DNA of 64,000 nucleotides. Source: Bacillus sp. RO2 (GTDB taxonomy: Bacteria > Bacillota > Bacilli > Bacillales > Bacillaceae_I). A program made the translations under genes and the position numbers. A model generated the notes under the pieces. That model was not told the origin of the DNA and ran no database searches. It worked only from the letters and a program-made list of their open reading frames with translations. The stretch lies in contig NZ_JAAXCU010000054.1 in NCBI RefSeq assembly GCF_012911845.1, forward strand, positions 42,613 to 106,612, in the 5' to 3' direction. Position 1 is the stretch's first letter, and each line of letters starts with the position of its first letter. Shown in pieces: positions 1 to 8,719 of the stretch.

Positions 1-204
1 AGGCTTGAAACGTTCTAATAGTAAAGACGTACTAAGCGCCGCATTTACTTTCCCAATTCCTGATTTTGAAAGAACAACATCCACGCCATTCAATGTTCCT
101 GTATAATATTCACAACCTGCAACAGTTGTTGTTTCCATACCTTCAATCTTTTCACGCATGATGGTTACTTCTTCTTCCATTGCTCCGATAATTGCTACTT
201 TCAT
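1..204 (-). CDS. mtnN: 5'-methylthioadenosine/S-adenosylhomocysteine nucleosidase, N-terminal part
   Basis: Only the first 68 codons are inside the window; the gene runs off the left edge. The protein begins [20 protein letters not shown], the typical start of MtnN, with the conserved nucleoside phosphorylase-like beta strand and the GIGKVNAA segment. The enzyme cleaves adenine from methylthioadenosine and S-adenosylhomocysteine in methionine/SAM recycling in the cytosol. It lies 78 bases after yrrT on the same strand, as in the B. subtilis yrrT-mtnN-mccA-mccB operon, which supports the call. Completeness cannot be judged. Confidence 0.95.
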   Translation of the reverse strand, partial: MKVAIIGAMEEEVTIMREKIEGMETTTVAGCEYYTGTLNGVDVVLSKSGIGKVNAALSTSLLLERFKP

Positions 205-282
205 TATAAAATCCCTCTTTTCTTAATATGAGCGGCAGGAACATCCACCTCTTTAGAAAAGAGAACATGTAATGCCCACCTG

Positions 283-924
283 CTATTGTTTCGTCGCTTC
301 CATTACCCAGACAAAATGATTAAATCGCTGGTACTCCACTTCAAATCCATGCTTTTCAAAAATAGCTGTCAGGACATCCAGTGTTGTATAGTATTCAGTC
401 TTTAAATCATTAGCCAGATTTAAAAACGTATGCTTTTCTGCCTGTTCAATTGTCGCAATGTACGCCTCTTTATTTTCAAAGACCGTATCAGCAAATACTA
501 TTTTACCACCTTTATCAAGTAACTTTCCATAGTGCGCCACCGCTTCTTCCTTTTCTGCATCTGTTAGATGGTGAAACGCATACGTGCTGACAATGGATTT
601 AATTGGTTCAGGTGGTATCGGAAAGCTCAGGAAGTCACCATCCTCAAGGCTAACCGTCTTCGGAAGCTTTTCGACAGCTTTTTCGCGCATCGTTTTGGAA
701 GGCTCGATAGCAAAAACTTCATGGCCTTTTTTCAGCAACTGTGCTGTGAGGTTCCCGGTACCTACACCAAATTCTACGACAGGACTTAATGCCTTAGAGG
801 CCACATCCTTCAAGATATCATCATACCCACGGAAAACCTCTGCATATTCTTGATCCTTCCCACTTACTGTCGCATCATAATAATTTGCCCAATCGTTAAA
901 CAGTTCGACGAATTCACGTCCCAT
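283..924 (-). CDS. yrrT: SAM-dependent class I methyltransferase YrrT
   Basis: This 213-residue protein has a Rossmann methyltransferase fold. Motif I reads VVEFGVGTGNLT near residue 50, an acidic residue follows in VFAIEPS, and the post-motif loop DGDFLSF lies near residue 95. Length and N-terminus (FNDWANYYD) match YrrT, the first gene of the B. subtilis methionine-to-cysteine operon. Its substrate is not established; the operon position suggests a role in SAM/SAH turnover. The start is preceded by GGAGTGATC. mtnN follows on the same strand. Confidence is high for family, low for substrate. Confidence 0.92.
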   Translation of the reverse strand: MGREFVELFNDWANYYDATVSGKDQEYAEVFRGYDDILKDVASKALSPVVEFGVGTGNLTAQLLKKGHEVFAIEPSKTMREKAVEKLPKTVSLEDGDFLSFPIPPEPIKSIVSTYAFHHLTDAEKEEAVAHYGKLLDKGGKIVFADTVFENKEAYIATIEQAEKHTFLNLANDLKTEYYTTLDVLTAIFEKHGFEVEYQRFNHFVWVMEATKQ

Positions 925-1134
925 AGATGATCACTCCAAGAATAATTTATATAATTCCTATAAGCATAGTATGTTTTAAAAAAATAACTGTTCTCAATCT
1001 AACACATGTTTCTATTTTCTTCAATGAAAATGTTTGGTAGGATATACTTAGATAGTTGGTAGGAGTAGGGTTAGAGCAATTTCAAAAGGGCTACAAAACT
1101 ACATGGTATAAACCCGATGAAAGGACTTGGAATT

Positions 1135-1344
1135 ATGAACTTTGAATTTAGTTTGTTGGAAGATAAAGTGGAATTCTTTGAAGCGCTTGATTTAAAGACG
1201 TTAGAGAAAAAGATAAATGAGCAAATCGACCATAATCGCGCCATTATGCTTGGTGTTCACTCCGTTTCTCATCAGATGCATGTGGATGAGGAAGGCAGAC
1301 GCTTTTATAGCGCAGTCGTGCATTTTAGGTTGAAGGGGAAATAA
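1135..1344 (+). CDS. yrzA: DUF2536 family small protein (YrzA-like)
   Basis: A 69-residue soluble protein beginning MNFEFSLLEDKVEFFEA. It resembles the Bacillus DUF2536/YrzA family, whose function is unknown. An upstream in-frame ATG at 1117 exists, but AAAGGA lies about 11 bases before the ATG at 1135 and family members start at MNFEF, so the shorter start is preferred. It is divergent from yrrT and shares a 190-base gap with it. No signal peptide or membrane segment is visible. The family call rests on remembered resemblance. Confidence 0.75.
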   Translation: MNFEFSLLEDKVEFFEALDLKTLEKKINEQIDHNRAIMLGVHSVSHQMHVDEEGRRFYSAVVHFRLKGK

Positions 1345-1409
1345 TCTCTGATATGTGTAACTATATGGAAGAACAGTTCGTCTAGTAAGTTGAGAAGGAG
1401 GCGGACTGA

Positions 1410-1895
1410 ATGCGTGTATTAATCTCTATGTTGGGATTTGTAATTATTTTGTTGGTGACCGGATGCTCCGGGATGTCAGGGGAGGTTGATACGGAACGGA
1501 TAACACCCCCTGAAGCTGTTGTAATAATTGATGGAGATACATATGAAACGGTCCGAGGGAGCTTCTGTTGGAACAACAAACGTCAAGGAGTGTGTGAAGA
1601 TTACTCCGGCTCTGTTGGCCTTTTGGCAGATAAAGAACCAATAATAGTAGCTCCAGGTGAGGAAATAACAATTGATATACCAGATGGACCGGAGCCTAGT
1701 GAATATTCGGTGGATTTTTCGTTGACTGATCAATATGAGAACATTGTTGTCTTAGCAGTTGAGAACAAATTTAGTGCACCAACGGAAGAGGGGCTCTATT
1801 ACTTCTCCTACTTTGCAAGGTGGAAAAATAAAGCATATGACGGAGATGCCTACTACGCATTTCTGATTGAAGTGGACGAAAGCGCTCGGGAGTGA
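1410..1895 (+). CDS. putative lipoprotein of unknown function
   Basis: A 161-residue protein with a type II signal peptide: positive N-terminus (MR), a hydrophobic stretch, then a lipobox LVTGC around residues 15-19, so it is probably lipid-anchored outside the membrane. The mature part is acidic and beta-rich (IIVAPGEEITIDIPDGP), suggesting a small extracellular beta-sandwich; no known family is recognised. A good site GAGAAGGAGG precedes the ATG. The stop codon overlaps the loop of a terminator hairpin, and the gene converges on the NERD gene with only 20 bases between them. Confidence 0.8.
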   Translation: MRVLISMLGFVIILLVTGCSGMSGEVDTERITPPEAVVIIDGDTYETVRGSFCWNNKRQGVCEDYSGSVGLLADKEPIIVAPGEEITIDIPDGPEPSEYSVDFSLTDQYENIVVLAVENKFSAPTEEGLYYFSYFARWKNKAYDGDAYYAFLIEVDESARE

Positions 1896-1904
1896 GCGTT
1901 TTTT
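1883..1904 (+). terminator. rho-independent terminator of the lipoprotein gene
   Basis: The stem CGCTC (1883-1887) pairs with GAGCG (1894-1898) and is followed by six T. The lipoprotein TGA stop lies inside the hairpin, so the terminator overlaps the coding end. Confidence 0.75.
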
Positions 1905-1915
1905 GTATTATTTCT

Positions 1916-2875
1916 CTACAGGAAATATCTTCTACCTTTATAGTCCCCTTCGAATCTAAGGTTTAATGAGGATAAGTATTTGGAAGTAGCTGTTGGAGAA
2001 GGCAATTGAAGAAACCACCGTATTTCTTTATTTGTGACTATATCCCCTATTAACAATTTATGATCTGAAAGTGCTTCTAGGTGTGAGACTTTAGAACAAT
2101 CTCCACATTTTAAGCAATGCCATGTTGATCTCTTTTTTTGCATTGGGACACATGTACAAGAATTACAGATTACCCCAAGTATTAGTTCATGGGGTTCAAT
2201 ATTATAATAGGCAAGAAGATTAAACTTATCAGGAGTATGCTTTTTTATCATCAGTTTTGAAAGTTTTACTAGATCTTTCTTACTTAGGTGTTCGTGCCTA
2301 TGATTACTGTTAATCTCTTGTATTCTGTTTGGAAGGTTCGTATGAAAAGTAACATTTTTTAGAATAGAGGATGTGGTCTTGATAAGAGTGGCATTAGTAT
2401 GAGTTAAAGCGATGAGACTTGCGATTGGTAACGGAGGGAAATTGTGTTTCTCTAGCCAAAGTCTAAGCTGAAGCCTTTGACGTGCCGTTTGAGAAATTGG
2501 ATCGCTTAATTTTTCTATGCCTCCATTGTCAGGTAAGTGTCTTATTAGTTGATTTGCCTGCTGGTCAAACTCTAAAACTCCATTTATATACTTTGAATCA
2601 ACTATAATGCAGTGTGTCTGCGAGAGAAGAAATGTGTCCATTTGAAAGAATCTACCTTTTGGATCTTCAAGCCTGAGACTGTTTACTATTAGGTATTTGT
2701 CATCAGGGAGATAGGTTAAAAAGTAATCCATTGCCTCTTCCCCTTTATGGCCGTAGAATAATCTACCATGTTCTTTTTCCATTAGTGAGTATTTAGGATG
2801 ATTTTTTGGGACTCTTCGCATTGCCGCTTCATGAGTTAGAAGTCTATGCGACTTTTCCCTTTGCTTTTTGATCAT
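1916..2875 (-). CDS. NERD (nuclease-related) domain protein with C-terminal zinc ribbon
   Basis: A 319-residue protein. Residues about 40-160 look like a NERD domain: FFQMDTFLLS, then CIIVDSKYINGVLEFD with the Asp/Lys pair of restriction-endonuclease-like folds, then QTARQRLQLRLWL. The C-terminal third holds CNSCTC...CLKCGDC, a four-cysteine zinc ribbon-like motif near residues 236-259. NERD proteins are presumed nucleases or DNA-binding proteins, but few have been tested. The start has AGCGGAGGTGG six bases upstream. It is not in the B. subtilis order at this place, so it is probably accessory. Signal peptide and membrane segments are absent. Confidence 0.8.
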   Translation of the reverse strand: MIKKQREKSHRLLTHEAAMRRVPKNHPKYSLMEKEHGRLFYGHKGEEAMDYFLTYLPDDKYLIVNSLRLEDPKGRFFQMDTFLLSQTHCIIVDSKYINGVLEFDQQANQLIRHLPDNGGIEKLSDPISQTARQRLQLRLWLEKHNFPPLPIASLIALTHTNATLIKTTSSILKNVTFHTNLPNRIQEINSNHRHEHLSKKDLVKLSKLMIKKHTPDKFNLLAYYNIEPHELILGVICNSCTCVPMQKKRSTWHCLKCGDCSKVSHLEALSDHKLLIGDIVTNKEIRWFLQLPSPTATSKYLSSLNLRFEGDYKGRRYFL

Positions 2876-2998
2876 TTTCCACCTCCGCTTTTCATTCTTA
2901 AGTGTATTCTCTTCTTCTTAGTTAATTTCCTGCACAATAGTCATCTTTTTATAAGCATTTGTTTTACGTAACCAATTCTAGAAATCTCGTTGAAAAGT

Positions 2999-3120
2999 TT
3001 ATTTTCCAAACTCCTATATTTATTTTCCGTTACGGAAATATACGAGCAGTAACGCACTATTTGTTTTCCGTTTTTCAAAAATACGAGCCGATACATGACA
3101 TTTACGAGCAGTTCGACAAA
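2999..3120. repeat. phased ~21-bp degenerate tandem array 1
   Basis: Six units of 20-21 bp carry either TATTTTCCG or TACGAGCAG at the same phase. The last base of each motif falls at about 3008, 3029, 3049, 3070, 3090 and 3111. The array occupies the spacer between the yrrS terminator and the NERD gene. It is intergenic, with no plausible gene inside. Confidence 0.7.
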
Positions 3121-3123
3121 ATA

Positions 3124-3151
3124 CCCCAACACCCGACACCCGGGATACCCC
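3124..3151 (-). other. putative G-quadruplex motif on the minus strand
   Basis: The minus strand has four G-runs (GGGG, GGG, GGG, GGGG) separated by loops of 6, 4 and 4 bases, fitting the G3+N1-7 rule. Another G-rich run (minus strand of 3161-3173) lies beside it. Such G clustering is unusual in this AT-rich genome. No gene is seen in 3121-3248. Confidence 0.5.
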
Positions 3152-3248
3152 TGTTTTGTTGCCCCCGCCCCCCAACGCTAAACCACTACCCCACCAAAAG
3201 CCCTTCAACACTTCCATCCCTTGACCTAGCTCCCAAGTTCAACCCCAC

Positions 3249-3280
3249 AAAAAAAGACCCACCCCCATTGGGATAGGTCC
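3249..3280 (-). terminator. terminator of yrrS
   Basis: Read on the minus strand, GGACC pairs imperfectly with GGGTC across an AATGG loop, followed by seven T. It lies 26 bases after the yrrS stop. Confidence 0.6.
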
Positions 3281-3305
3281 GCCACATTTATTAAAATCAC
3301 ATACT

Positions 3306-4004
3306 TTACAACGCCTTAACCTGCTCCACCTTTGTAGGCTTCCAACCTTTGTTGGTTACCCACTCCAAATAGACTTTGAAGTTCTCGCCGGTGGATTTGT
3401 TTTTGATGGACGCTACAGATAAGTGCTCGCTGCCGCCATTACCTAGGAAGTACAATGTGTAATCCCCACTCTTTAAACGGGTAGCTGCTTCCACGGCTTT
3501 CAGCTTTTCATTCCAGTCTACATGGCCTTCTTCATACACGGATGTATGTGGTTCAGATTGAGAAGTTCCTACAGGTCCCCAACCAGGGTTGGTCATCGTT
3601 TTGATGACATTTGGGTCATCGGAGTTTTCGGAAACCTCTGTCTCAGAATCGTCAGCTTCTTCGGATTCTTCCTCTTTTTCCTTTTCCTCTTTTTCCTTTT
3701 CTTTCTCAGCAGATTCTTCCGCTTCCTCAGATTCTGCTTCGGCTTCTTCCTCGTCAGTTGGAGCAGCTTCCTCGGATTCTTTCTCCGCTTCGTTCTCTTC
3801 TGTTTCACTTAATTCCTGTTCCCCTGTAGCCAGCTGATTTTCGTTATCTGTGGCTGGGTCATTCTTTCCGAAGAACAAGGAGGAAGCAAGGACGATGATA
3901 AATATGAATACAACACCAATCAGGATATTCAAGATCATGTTTGTTTTTTTACGTTTGGTTGTTCGGCCGTAACGTGAGCCACCTTTGTTAAAGTCTAAAG
4001 ACAC
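3306..4004 (-). CDS. yrrS: YrrS family membrane protein (DUF1510)
   Basis: A 232-residue protein with a basic N-terminus (TTKRKKTN), one membrane segment at about residues 22-44, then a long Glu/Ser/Ala-rich low-complexity stretch (about 55-130) and a C-terminal DUF1510 domain (NPGWGPVGTSQ...LYFLGNGG). Topology suggests an outside-facing domain on an extended acidic linker. In B. subtilis yrrS sits beside pbpI (yrrR), as here, so a role near spore or cell wall synthesis is likely but unproven. The start is GTG with AGGAGGGA upstream. Spacing from pbpI is 93 bases. Confidence 0.9.
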   Translation of the reverse strand: MSLDFNKGGSRYGRTTKRKKTNMILNILIGVVFIFIIVLASSLFFGKNDPATDNENQLATGEQELSETEENEAEKESEEAAPTDEEEAEAESEEAEESAEKEKEKEEKEKEEESEEADDSETEVSENSDDPNVIKTMTNPGWGPVGTSQSEPHTSVYEEGHVDWNEKLKAVEAATRLKSGDYTLYFLGNGGSEHLSVASIKNKSTGENFKVYLEWVTNKGWKPTKVEQVKAL

Positions 4005-4097
4005 GACAGTCCCTCCTAGTCAAAGCCAAATATAGTATAATTACAATAGCTTATTGTACCATCAATACTATAAAAAGCACAGTGAAAAGGATTGCCA

Positions 4098-5873
4098 TTA
4101 CCTTTCTTGGTTTTCCCAGTTGTATATTTCTTCGACCATTTTTGAATACACAGATGAGACATTGTTCTCATCAATCACGTCTAATTCGACCATAACCATG
4201 GCATACTTAGGACTTTTGATTGGAAAATAACCTGCAAACCACCTATTTAATAATTCCCGATTGTCTTCCGTAAATTTCCCCGTTTGCGCAGTACCGCTTT
4301 TTCCGGCAACTTCGTAAGAGAGGCCATTCATCCTCCAACCTGTCCCAGTTTCCCCTGCCACTACTTCTCTAAGCAAGTGCTGGAGTTGCATAACGGTATA
4401 GGATGATAGTTTCTCAACATCTCTATCCTGGTCAGGAAAAGAAAACAATGTTGTTCCGTTTTTGTATAGGATGTCACTAACAAGCTTCACTTCCTTAGAT
4501 TCTCCACCACGCGCTATTGTTGCCATCATATTTGCCACGGCGAGCGGAGTCACTTTGACATCTTTTTGTCCAATAGATGTCTGCGCAACCGCGAGGGGAA
4601 CTCCTTTATCTTCGTCGTTAGCCCAAACCATATTCTCTTTTTCACTAGGTATTTGTACAAAATCATTAAAGCCGAACATATCACCCTTCCATCCAACGGT
4701 TCCTGTTAACCCCAACATGGTTGCATACTTATCTAATGCATTTTTATCTTTTTCCACCAACAGCTTTCCAATCTCACCAAAAGTGTAGTTACAACTCTGG
4801 GCAAAGCTTTCTTCCAGATTGATCGTACCCATACGCTTCTTTTCATCCTCGAGCAGATCCCCCCTAATATCCAAATCACAGTTAAACACCATTTCATTGT
4901 CCACAACGTTTTCCTCAATTGCTGCTGCCGTCACGACAGTTTTGAACACTGAGCCTGGAAAATGGGGTTCTAGCATGAAATTATGTGCACCCGCTCCTTT
5001 TGTCGGATTTTCAGGATCTAAGGATGGTTTGGACACCATTGCGACCACTTCATTTGTTTCAATATCAATCACCACCAGCCCGCCCTTTTTCACCTGGTAT
5101 TCATTGAGCGTTTTTTCCGCCAGCTGCTGAATGTTCTTGTCAAGGGTCGTTTGGACAGTAAGAGGATAATAGGGATTGGACGGAGACATATAACGGACAT
5201 CAATTCCAAACAACGGACCGCCAAAACGATCGACGTGATAGAGTAATTTTGTAGAGCCTTCAGGCAGGATGATTTCATCGAATGCCTCTTCTAAGCCCGA
5301 GACCCCGATTGGCGTATGCGGGGAATAGTTTTCTTTCTCGACCTTGTCGGCATAACGCTTCATAAATGTATCGTCGTCCTCTCCTGTCACACCAATAACG
5401 TGTTCTGCCGTTTTTTCATCCAGTTCAAACTGGCGATACAGTGCGACTATGCCTGGATAATCAAGCTCGTTAATTTGTTCCATTTTTTCATCAGTTAGAC
5501 TTTCTGATAAAACGACCGGTTTTTCCGCATCAACAAGCAGGTTGTCTATCTCGGTTGCATTCATCTCCAAAATACCGACAAGTTCATCTTTTGGCCAATC
5601 AAGTCCATTTAGGAAAGGGAATAAGATGACACTTGGGAAATAGTCATGAGTTAGCGGAAGGCCATTACGGTCGATGAATCTGCCACGGCCTTCATCTATT
5701 ACAAGAGACTGTGTTCGCTGTTTCACGCTTGCTTCAATTAGGTTTATATGTTGATCGGTAAAAGATTCTGTGCTGATTAGTTGCACTTGAACAAGCCTTC
5801 CGATAAGCAGGCTTAAGAGCAGGACGACACAGATTCCGAGTTTATTGATTCTCCCTTTGATTAACCGTTGCAT
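4098..5873 (-). CDS. pbpI: class B penicillin-binding protein PbpI (PBP4b)
   Basis: About 591 residues from the preferred start MQRLIKGRINK. There is one N-terminal membrane anchor, a dimerisation domain (RGRFIDRNG), and a transpeptidase domain with SxxK as SVFK near residue 310, SCN in AQSCNYTF, and KTG-type KSGTAQTG. It cross-links peptidoglycan outside the membrane. The B. subtilis homologue is sporulation-associated. An ATG 21 bases upstream (5894) lacks a ribosome binding site; GAGGTG sits seven bases before the ATG at 5873, so this start was chosen. That site lies inside a hairpin (separate entry). Confidence 0.92.
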   Translation of the reverse strand: MQRLIKGRINKLGICVVLLLSLLIGRLVQVQLISTESFTDQHINLIEASVKQRTQSLVIDEGRGRFIDRNGLPLTHDYFPSVILFPFLNGLDWPKDELVGILEMNATEIDNLLVDAEKPVVLSESLTDEKMEQINELDYPGIVALYRQFELDEKTAEHVIGVTGEDDDTFMKRYADKVEKENYSPHTPIGVSGLEEAFDEIILPEGSTKLLYHVDRFGGPLFGIDVRYMSPSNPYYPLTVQTTLDKNIQQLAEKTLNEYQVKKGGLVVIDIETNEVVAMVSKPSLDPENPTKGAGAHNFMLEPHFPGSVFKTVVTAAAIEENVVDNEMVFNCDLDIRGDLLEDEKKRMGTINLEESFAQSCNYTFGEIGKLLVEKDKNALDKYATMLGLTGTVGWKGDMFGFNDFVQIPSEKENMVWANDEDKGVPLAVAQTSIGQKDVKVTPLAVANMMATIARGGESKEVKLVSDILYKNGTTLFSFPDQDRDVEKLSSYTVMQLQHLLREVVAGETGTGWRMNGLSYEVAGKSGTAQTGKFTEDNRELLNRWFAGYFPIKSPKYAMVMVELDVIDENNVSSVYSKMVEEIYNWENQER

Positions 5874-5907
5874 AAAAAAACACCTCATCAACATTGTTGA
5901 CGAGGTG
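5874..5907 (-). promoter_or_regulatory. terminator-like hairpin that buries the pbpI ribosome binding site
   Basis: On the minus strand a 12-bp stem with one mismatch and a 3-base loop spans 5881-5907, then seven T (5874-5880), then the pbpI ATG. The 3' arm is GATGAGGTG, so the only good Shine-Dalgarno site is paired in the stem. It resembles an intrinsic terminator for transcription coming from greA. On the plus strand the hairpin is followed by TTCTTTTT. Confidence 0.7.
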
Positions 5908-5921
5908 TGTTCTTTTTAATC

Positions 5922-6142
5922 AAAAGCTGTTTTCTAATTGATTTGTGTAATTGGCTTTATAGATTAAACGTTACTTTGCGCTACAGGCACTCGCTTTCCG
6001 CGGGGCGGTGCTTGAGCCTCCTCACAACGCTTCAGGGGTCTCAAGTCTACCGCTACCTCCCGCCGGAGTCGAGTGCCTTACGCTACAATCCACTTGTCCG
6101 TCTAACTTTATTATACCAACGAATCTTTAAAAAACAGCTTTT
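5922..6142. repeat. dispersed GC-rich repeat, copy A
   Basis: The core (5977-6090) carries the shared blocks CGCTTTCCGCGGGG, GTGCTTGAGCCTCCTC, GGGGTCTCAA and CTCCCGCCGGAGTC. Its inner arms AGGCACTCG and CGAGTGCCT are perfectly complementary. Outer arms AAAAGCTGTTTT (5922-5933) and AAAACAGCTTTT (6131-6142) bound the element. It fills the greA-pbpI spacer; no gene is seen there. Confidence 0.8.
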
Positions 6143-6149
6143 AAAAGTA

Positions 6150-6623
6150 TTATTTTACAGAAACAATCTTCACGTTCATTTCTCCGCCTGGAGTTTGGAT
6201 GGTTACTTCATCGTTTACGCGTTTGCCCATTAGGGAGCTTCCCATTGGGGATTCGTTAGAGATGTTACCTTCGAACGGATCAGCCTCTGCGCTACCTACG
6301 ATTGTGTACGTTTCTTCTTCGCCGTCTGGTAGCTCCACAAATGTTACCGTTTTCCCAAGGCCGACTGCGTCTGTATCCTTATTTTCTTGGATGATCTTTG
6401 CGTTGCGGACCATTTGCTCAAGAAGCGTGATGCGTCCTTCTACGAATGCTTGCTCTTCTTTTGCAGAATCGTACTCAGAGTTCTCAGAAAGATCTCCGAA
6501 ACTGCGTGCTATCTTAATACGTTCCACTACTTCTTTACGTCTTACGGATTTTAGGTGTTCTAATTCTTGTACAAGCTTGTCTTTCCCAGCCTGTGTCATT
6601 GGATATACTTTCTCTTGTGCCAT
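6150..6623 (-). CDS. greA: transcription elongation factor GreA
   Basis: 157 residues, the usual GreA length. The N-terminal coiled coil ([18 protein letters not shown]...) is followed by the acidic loop region ([16 protein letters not shown]), and the C-terminal FKBP-like domain ends in [14 protein letters not shown]. GreA stimulates transcript cleavage by backtracked RNA polymerase. AGAAGGAGTG precedes the ATG. In B. subtilis it also follows udk and the trh genes. The 162-base gap from udk holds no other gene. Confidence 0.98.
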   Translation of the reverse strand: MAQEKVYPMTQAGKDKLVQELEHLKSVRRKEVVERIKIARSFGDLSENSEYDSAKEEQAFVEGRITLLEQMVRNAKIIQENKDTDAVGLGKTVTFVELPDGEEETYTIVGSAEADPFEGNISNESPMGSSLMGKRVNDEVTIQTPGGEMNVKIVSVK

Positions 6624-6785
6624 GACTTTTCACTCCTTCTAGTAATTGCATTCCCCAATTTACGTTGTATCTTTATGGCAATATGGTTCAAAGCCTATGT
6701 AAATGTGGAAAAAGATGTACCCATTAAATGGAATACATCGTCGCTCCTTCCACAATTGGAAAATTCTCTAGCTTCTCATATGTTA

Positions 6786-7421
6786 TTACAAAATCTCTTT
6801 TTGTTCAAGAATTGTTTGAATTTTTGTTACCATCAGGTCGATAGCAACGTGATTTTGTCCACCTTCAGGGATGATGATATCTGCGTATCGCTTCGTTGGT
6901 TCAATGAACTGATTGTGCATTGGACGAACAACCGTCACATATTGTTCAATGACAGAGTCAATCGTACGTCCGCGTTCTTTAATGTCACGCAGCATACGAC
7001 GGATGAAGCGCAAGTCAGCATCTGTGTCTACAAAAAGCTTTATATCCATTAAGTTACGCAAACGTTCGTCTTCTAATACCAAAATTCCTTCAACAATGAT
7101 AACATCTTTCGGTTCTACTTCAATCACTTGAGATGACCTTGTATGAAGAGTGTAATCGTAGACAGGTTTGTTGACTGTATCATAGTTTAATAAATGCTGA
7201 ATGTGTTCAATCAATAAGTCGTTATCAAATGCCAAAGGATGGTCATAGTTAGTTTGTAACCTTTCTTCCATCGGCACGTCTGTCTGGTCTTTATAATAGT
7301 AATCCTGTTCAAGCATTAGGATGGATTTCTCTGTAAAATGATCAAAAATAGCTTTGGTTACACTCGTTTTTCCTGAGCCAGATCCTCCGGCTACACCGAT
7401 TACGATCGGTTTTTTCCCCAT
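6786..7421 (-). CDS. udk: uridine kinase
   Basis: 211 residues with a Walker A motif [12 protein letters not shown] at the N-terminus, the uridine-binding YDHPLAFD near residue 60 and [12 protein letters not shown], the lid region. It phosphorylates uridine and cytidine to UMP and CMP in pyrimidine salvage. It starts 4 bases after the trhP2 stop, so it is clearly co-transcribed with the tRNA modification genes. The start has AAAGGGGC upstream. Confidence 0.97.
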   Translation of the reverse strand: MGKKPIVIGVAGGSGSGKTSVTKAIFDHFTEKSILMLEQDYYYKDQTDVPMEERLQTNYDHPLAFDNDLLIEHIQHLLNYDTVNKPVYDYTLHTRSSQVIEVEPKDVIIVEGILVLEDERLRNLMDIKLFVDTDADLRFIRRMLRDIKERGRTIDSVIEQYVTVVRPMHNQFIEPTKRYADIIIPEGGQNHVAIDLMVTKIQTILEQKEIL

Positions 7422-7425
7422 GGTA

Positions 7426-8697
7426 TTACTGCCCCTTTCGCATCATGTTGTTCGGATAAATTGGCTTTTCCACTTTGAATTTCACAATTTGTAATGGATG
7501 GCGGGCAGCATCTAGTTCATTGCCTTTCTCATCCCAAACCTTCTCTATTTTTTGTGTGAAGTTTTCAATTTCCGGACCGAAGAATTCCACTTCATCGCCT
7601 AGTTTAAAAAAGTTTCTTTGTTGCAAGGTCACTATTTGAGTTTCCTTATCATAGTCAAGTACCAGGCCTACAAAGTCAAAGTCTGTCTTCTTGCTATGGT
7701 TGCCAAACATTTGCTCTTTATACCCCGGAACACCTTCAAAGAAAGCAGGAGCTGTTTCCCGGTTTGCACATTTATCAAGCTCTTCCAGCCATTCTTGTTG
7801 GATCGTGAAGTTCTCAGGATCTGCACAATAAGCGTCGATTACTTTGCGGTACACACTTACTACTGTTGCTACATAGTGAATGGATTTCATGCGGCCTTCA
7901 ATTTTCAAGCTGTCGATTCCCAATTCAATCATTCTAGGAATGGATTCAATAAGCTTTAAATCTTTCGGACTCATGGCAAATGGCGCATCACCTTCAGCAA
8001 AAAGCGCCTTTTCATTGCTACCATCCAATTCGTACAAATCGTAATCCCAACGGCAAGACTGGCAGCAGCCTCCACGGTTAGAATCTCGTGCTGTCATATG
8101 ATTACTTAGCGTACAGCGTCCAGAGTATGCGATACACATGGCACCGTGAATGAAGGTCTCAATTTCGATGTCCACTTTCTCTTTCATTTCACGAATTTCC
8201 TCAGCGCTTGTTTCACGCGCAAGTACGACACGCTCTAAGCCTTCCTCTTTCCAAAACTGAACTGCTTTCCAGTTAGATAGAGATTGTTGTGTACTTAAGT
8301 GAACTTCAAGTTTGGGTGCCACTCTTCTACATGTTTCAATGATGAGCGGGTCAGCAACAATAATTCCATGTACTCCTGCACCTTCAATGCCGCGAAGATA
8401 ATCATCAAGTCCGTCCATGTTTTCATTGTGTGCGAAAATATTAGTGGTTACATAGATGCGAGCGCCAAATTTTTCAGCAAATTGAACACCTTCCGCCATT
8501 TCATCAAAGGTGAAATTACCTGCATTGGAACGCAATCCGTATTCCTGACCACCGATAAACACGGCGTCTGCACCATATTGAACAGCTATTTTTAATTTCT
8601 CCAGGTTACCTGCTGGTGCAAGTAATTCTGGCTTTTTGACGATCACTCGTTTTCCATCTACTATCTTGGAAATCTTATCATTTACATAGGTTGTCAT
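7426..8697 (-). CDS. trhP2: U32 family tRNA 5-hydroxyuridine synthesis protein TrhP2
   Basis: 423 residues of the peptidase U32 family. It has the signature [19 protein letters not shown] and the cysteine-rich cluster GGCCQSCRW that, with later cysteines, is expected to hold an iron-sulfur cluster. In B. subtilis the pair YrrN/YrrO (TrhP1/TrhP2) performs prephenate-dependent hydroxylation of tRNA U34, and this gene matches YrrO in length and order. It lies between trhP1 (22-base gap) and udk (4-base gap). AAAAGGAGG precedes the ATG. No protease activity should be assumed. Confidence 0.93.
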   Translation of the reverse strand: MTTYVNDKISKIVDGKRVIVKKPELLAPAGNLEKLKIAVQYGADAVFIGGQEYGLRSNAGNFTFDEMAEGVQFAEKFGARIYVTTNIFAHNENMDGLDDYLRGIEGAGVHGIIVADPLIIETCRRVAPKLEVHLSTQQSLSNWKAVQFWKEEGLERVVLARETSAEEIREMKEKVDIEIETFIHGAMCIAYSGRCTLSNHMTARDSNRGGCCQSCRWDYDLYELDGSNEKALFAEGDAPFAMSPKDLKLIESIPRMIELGIDSLKIEGRMKSIHYVATVVSVYRKVIDAYCADPENFTIQQEWLEELDKCANRETAPAFFEGVPGYKEQMFGNHSKKTDFDFVGLVLDYDKETQIVTLQQRNFFKLGDEVEFFGPEIENFTQKIEKVWDEKGNELDAARHPLQIVKFKVEKPIYPNNMMRKGQ

Positions 8698-8719
8698 AAA
8701 AGGCTACCTCCTTTTCACA

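Noticed and set aside
2959..3276. 105-codon plus-strand open frame in the yrrS-NERD spacer
   Set aside because: It runs through the 21-bp array, the C-rich block and a terminator, lacks a ribosome site, and its composition is not protein-like.
3522..3837. Several overlapping plus-strand frames opposite yrrS
   Set aside because: They mirror the Glu/Ser-rich low-complexity part of yrrS, giving Phe/Leu- or Ser-rich nonsense on the other strand.
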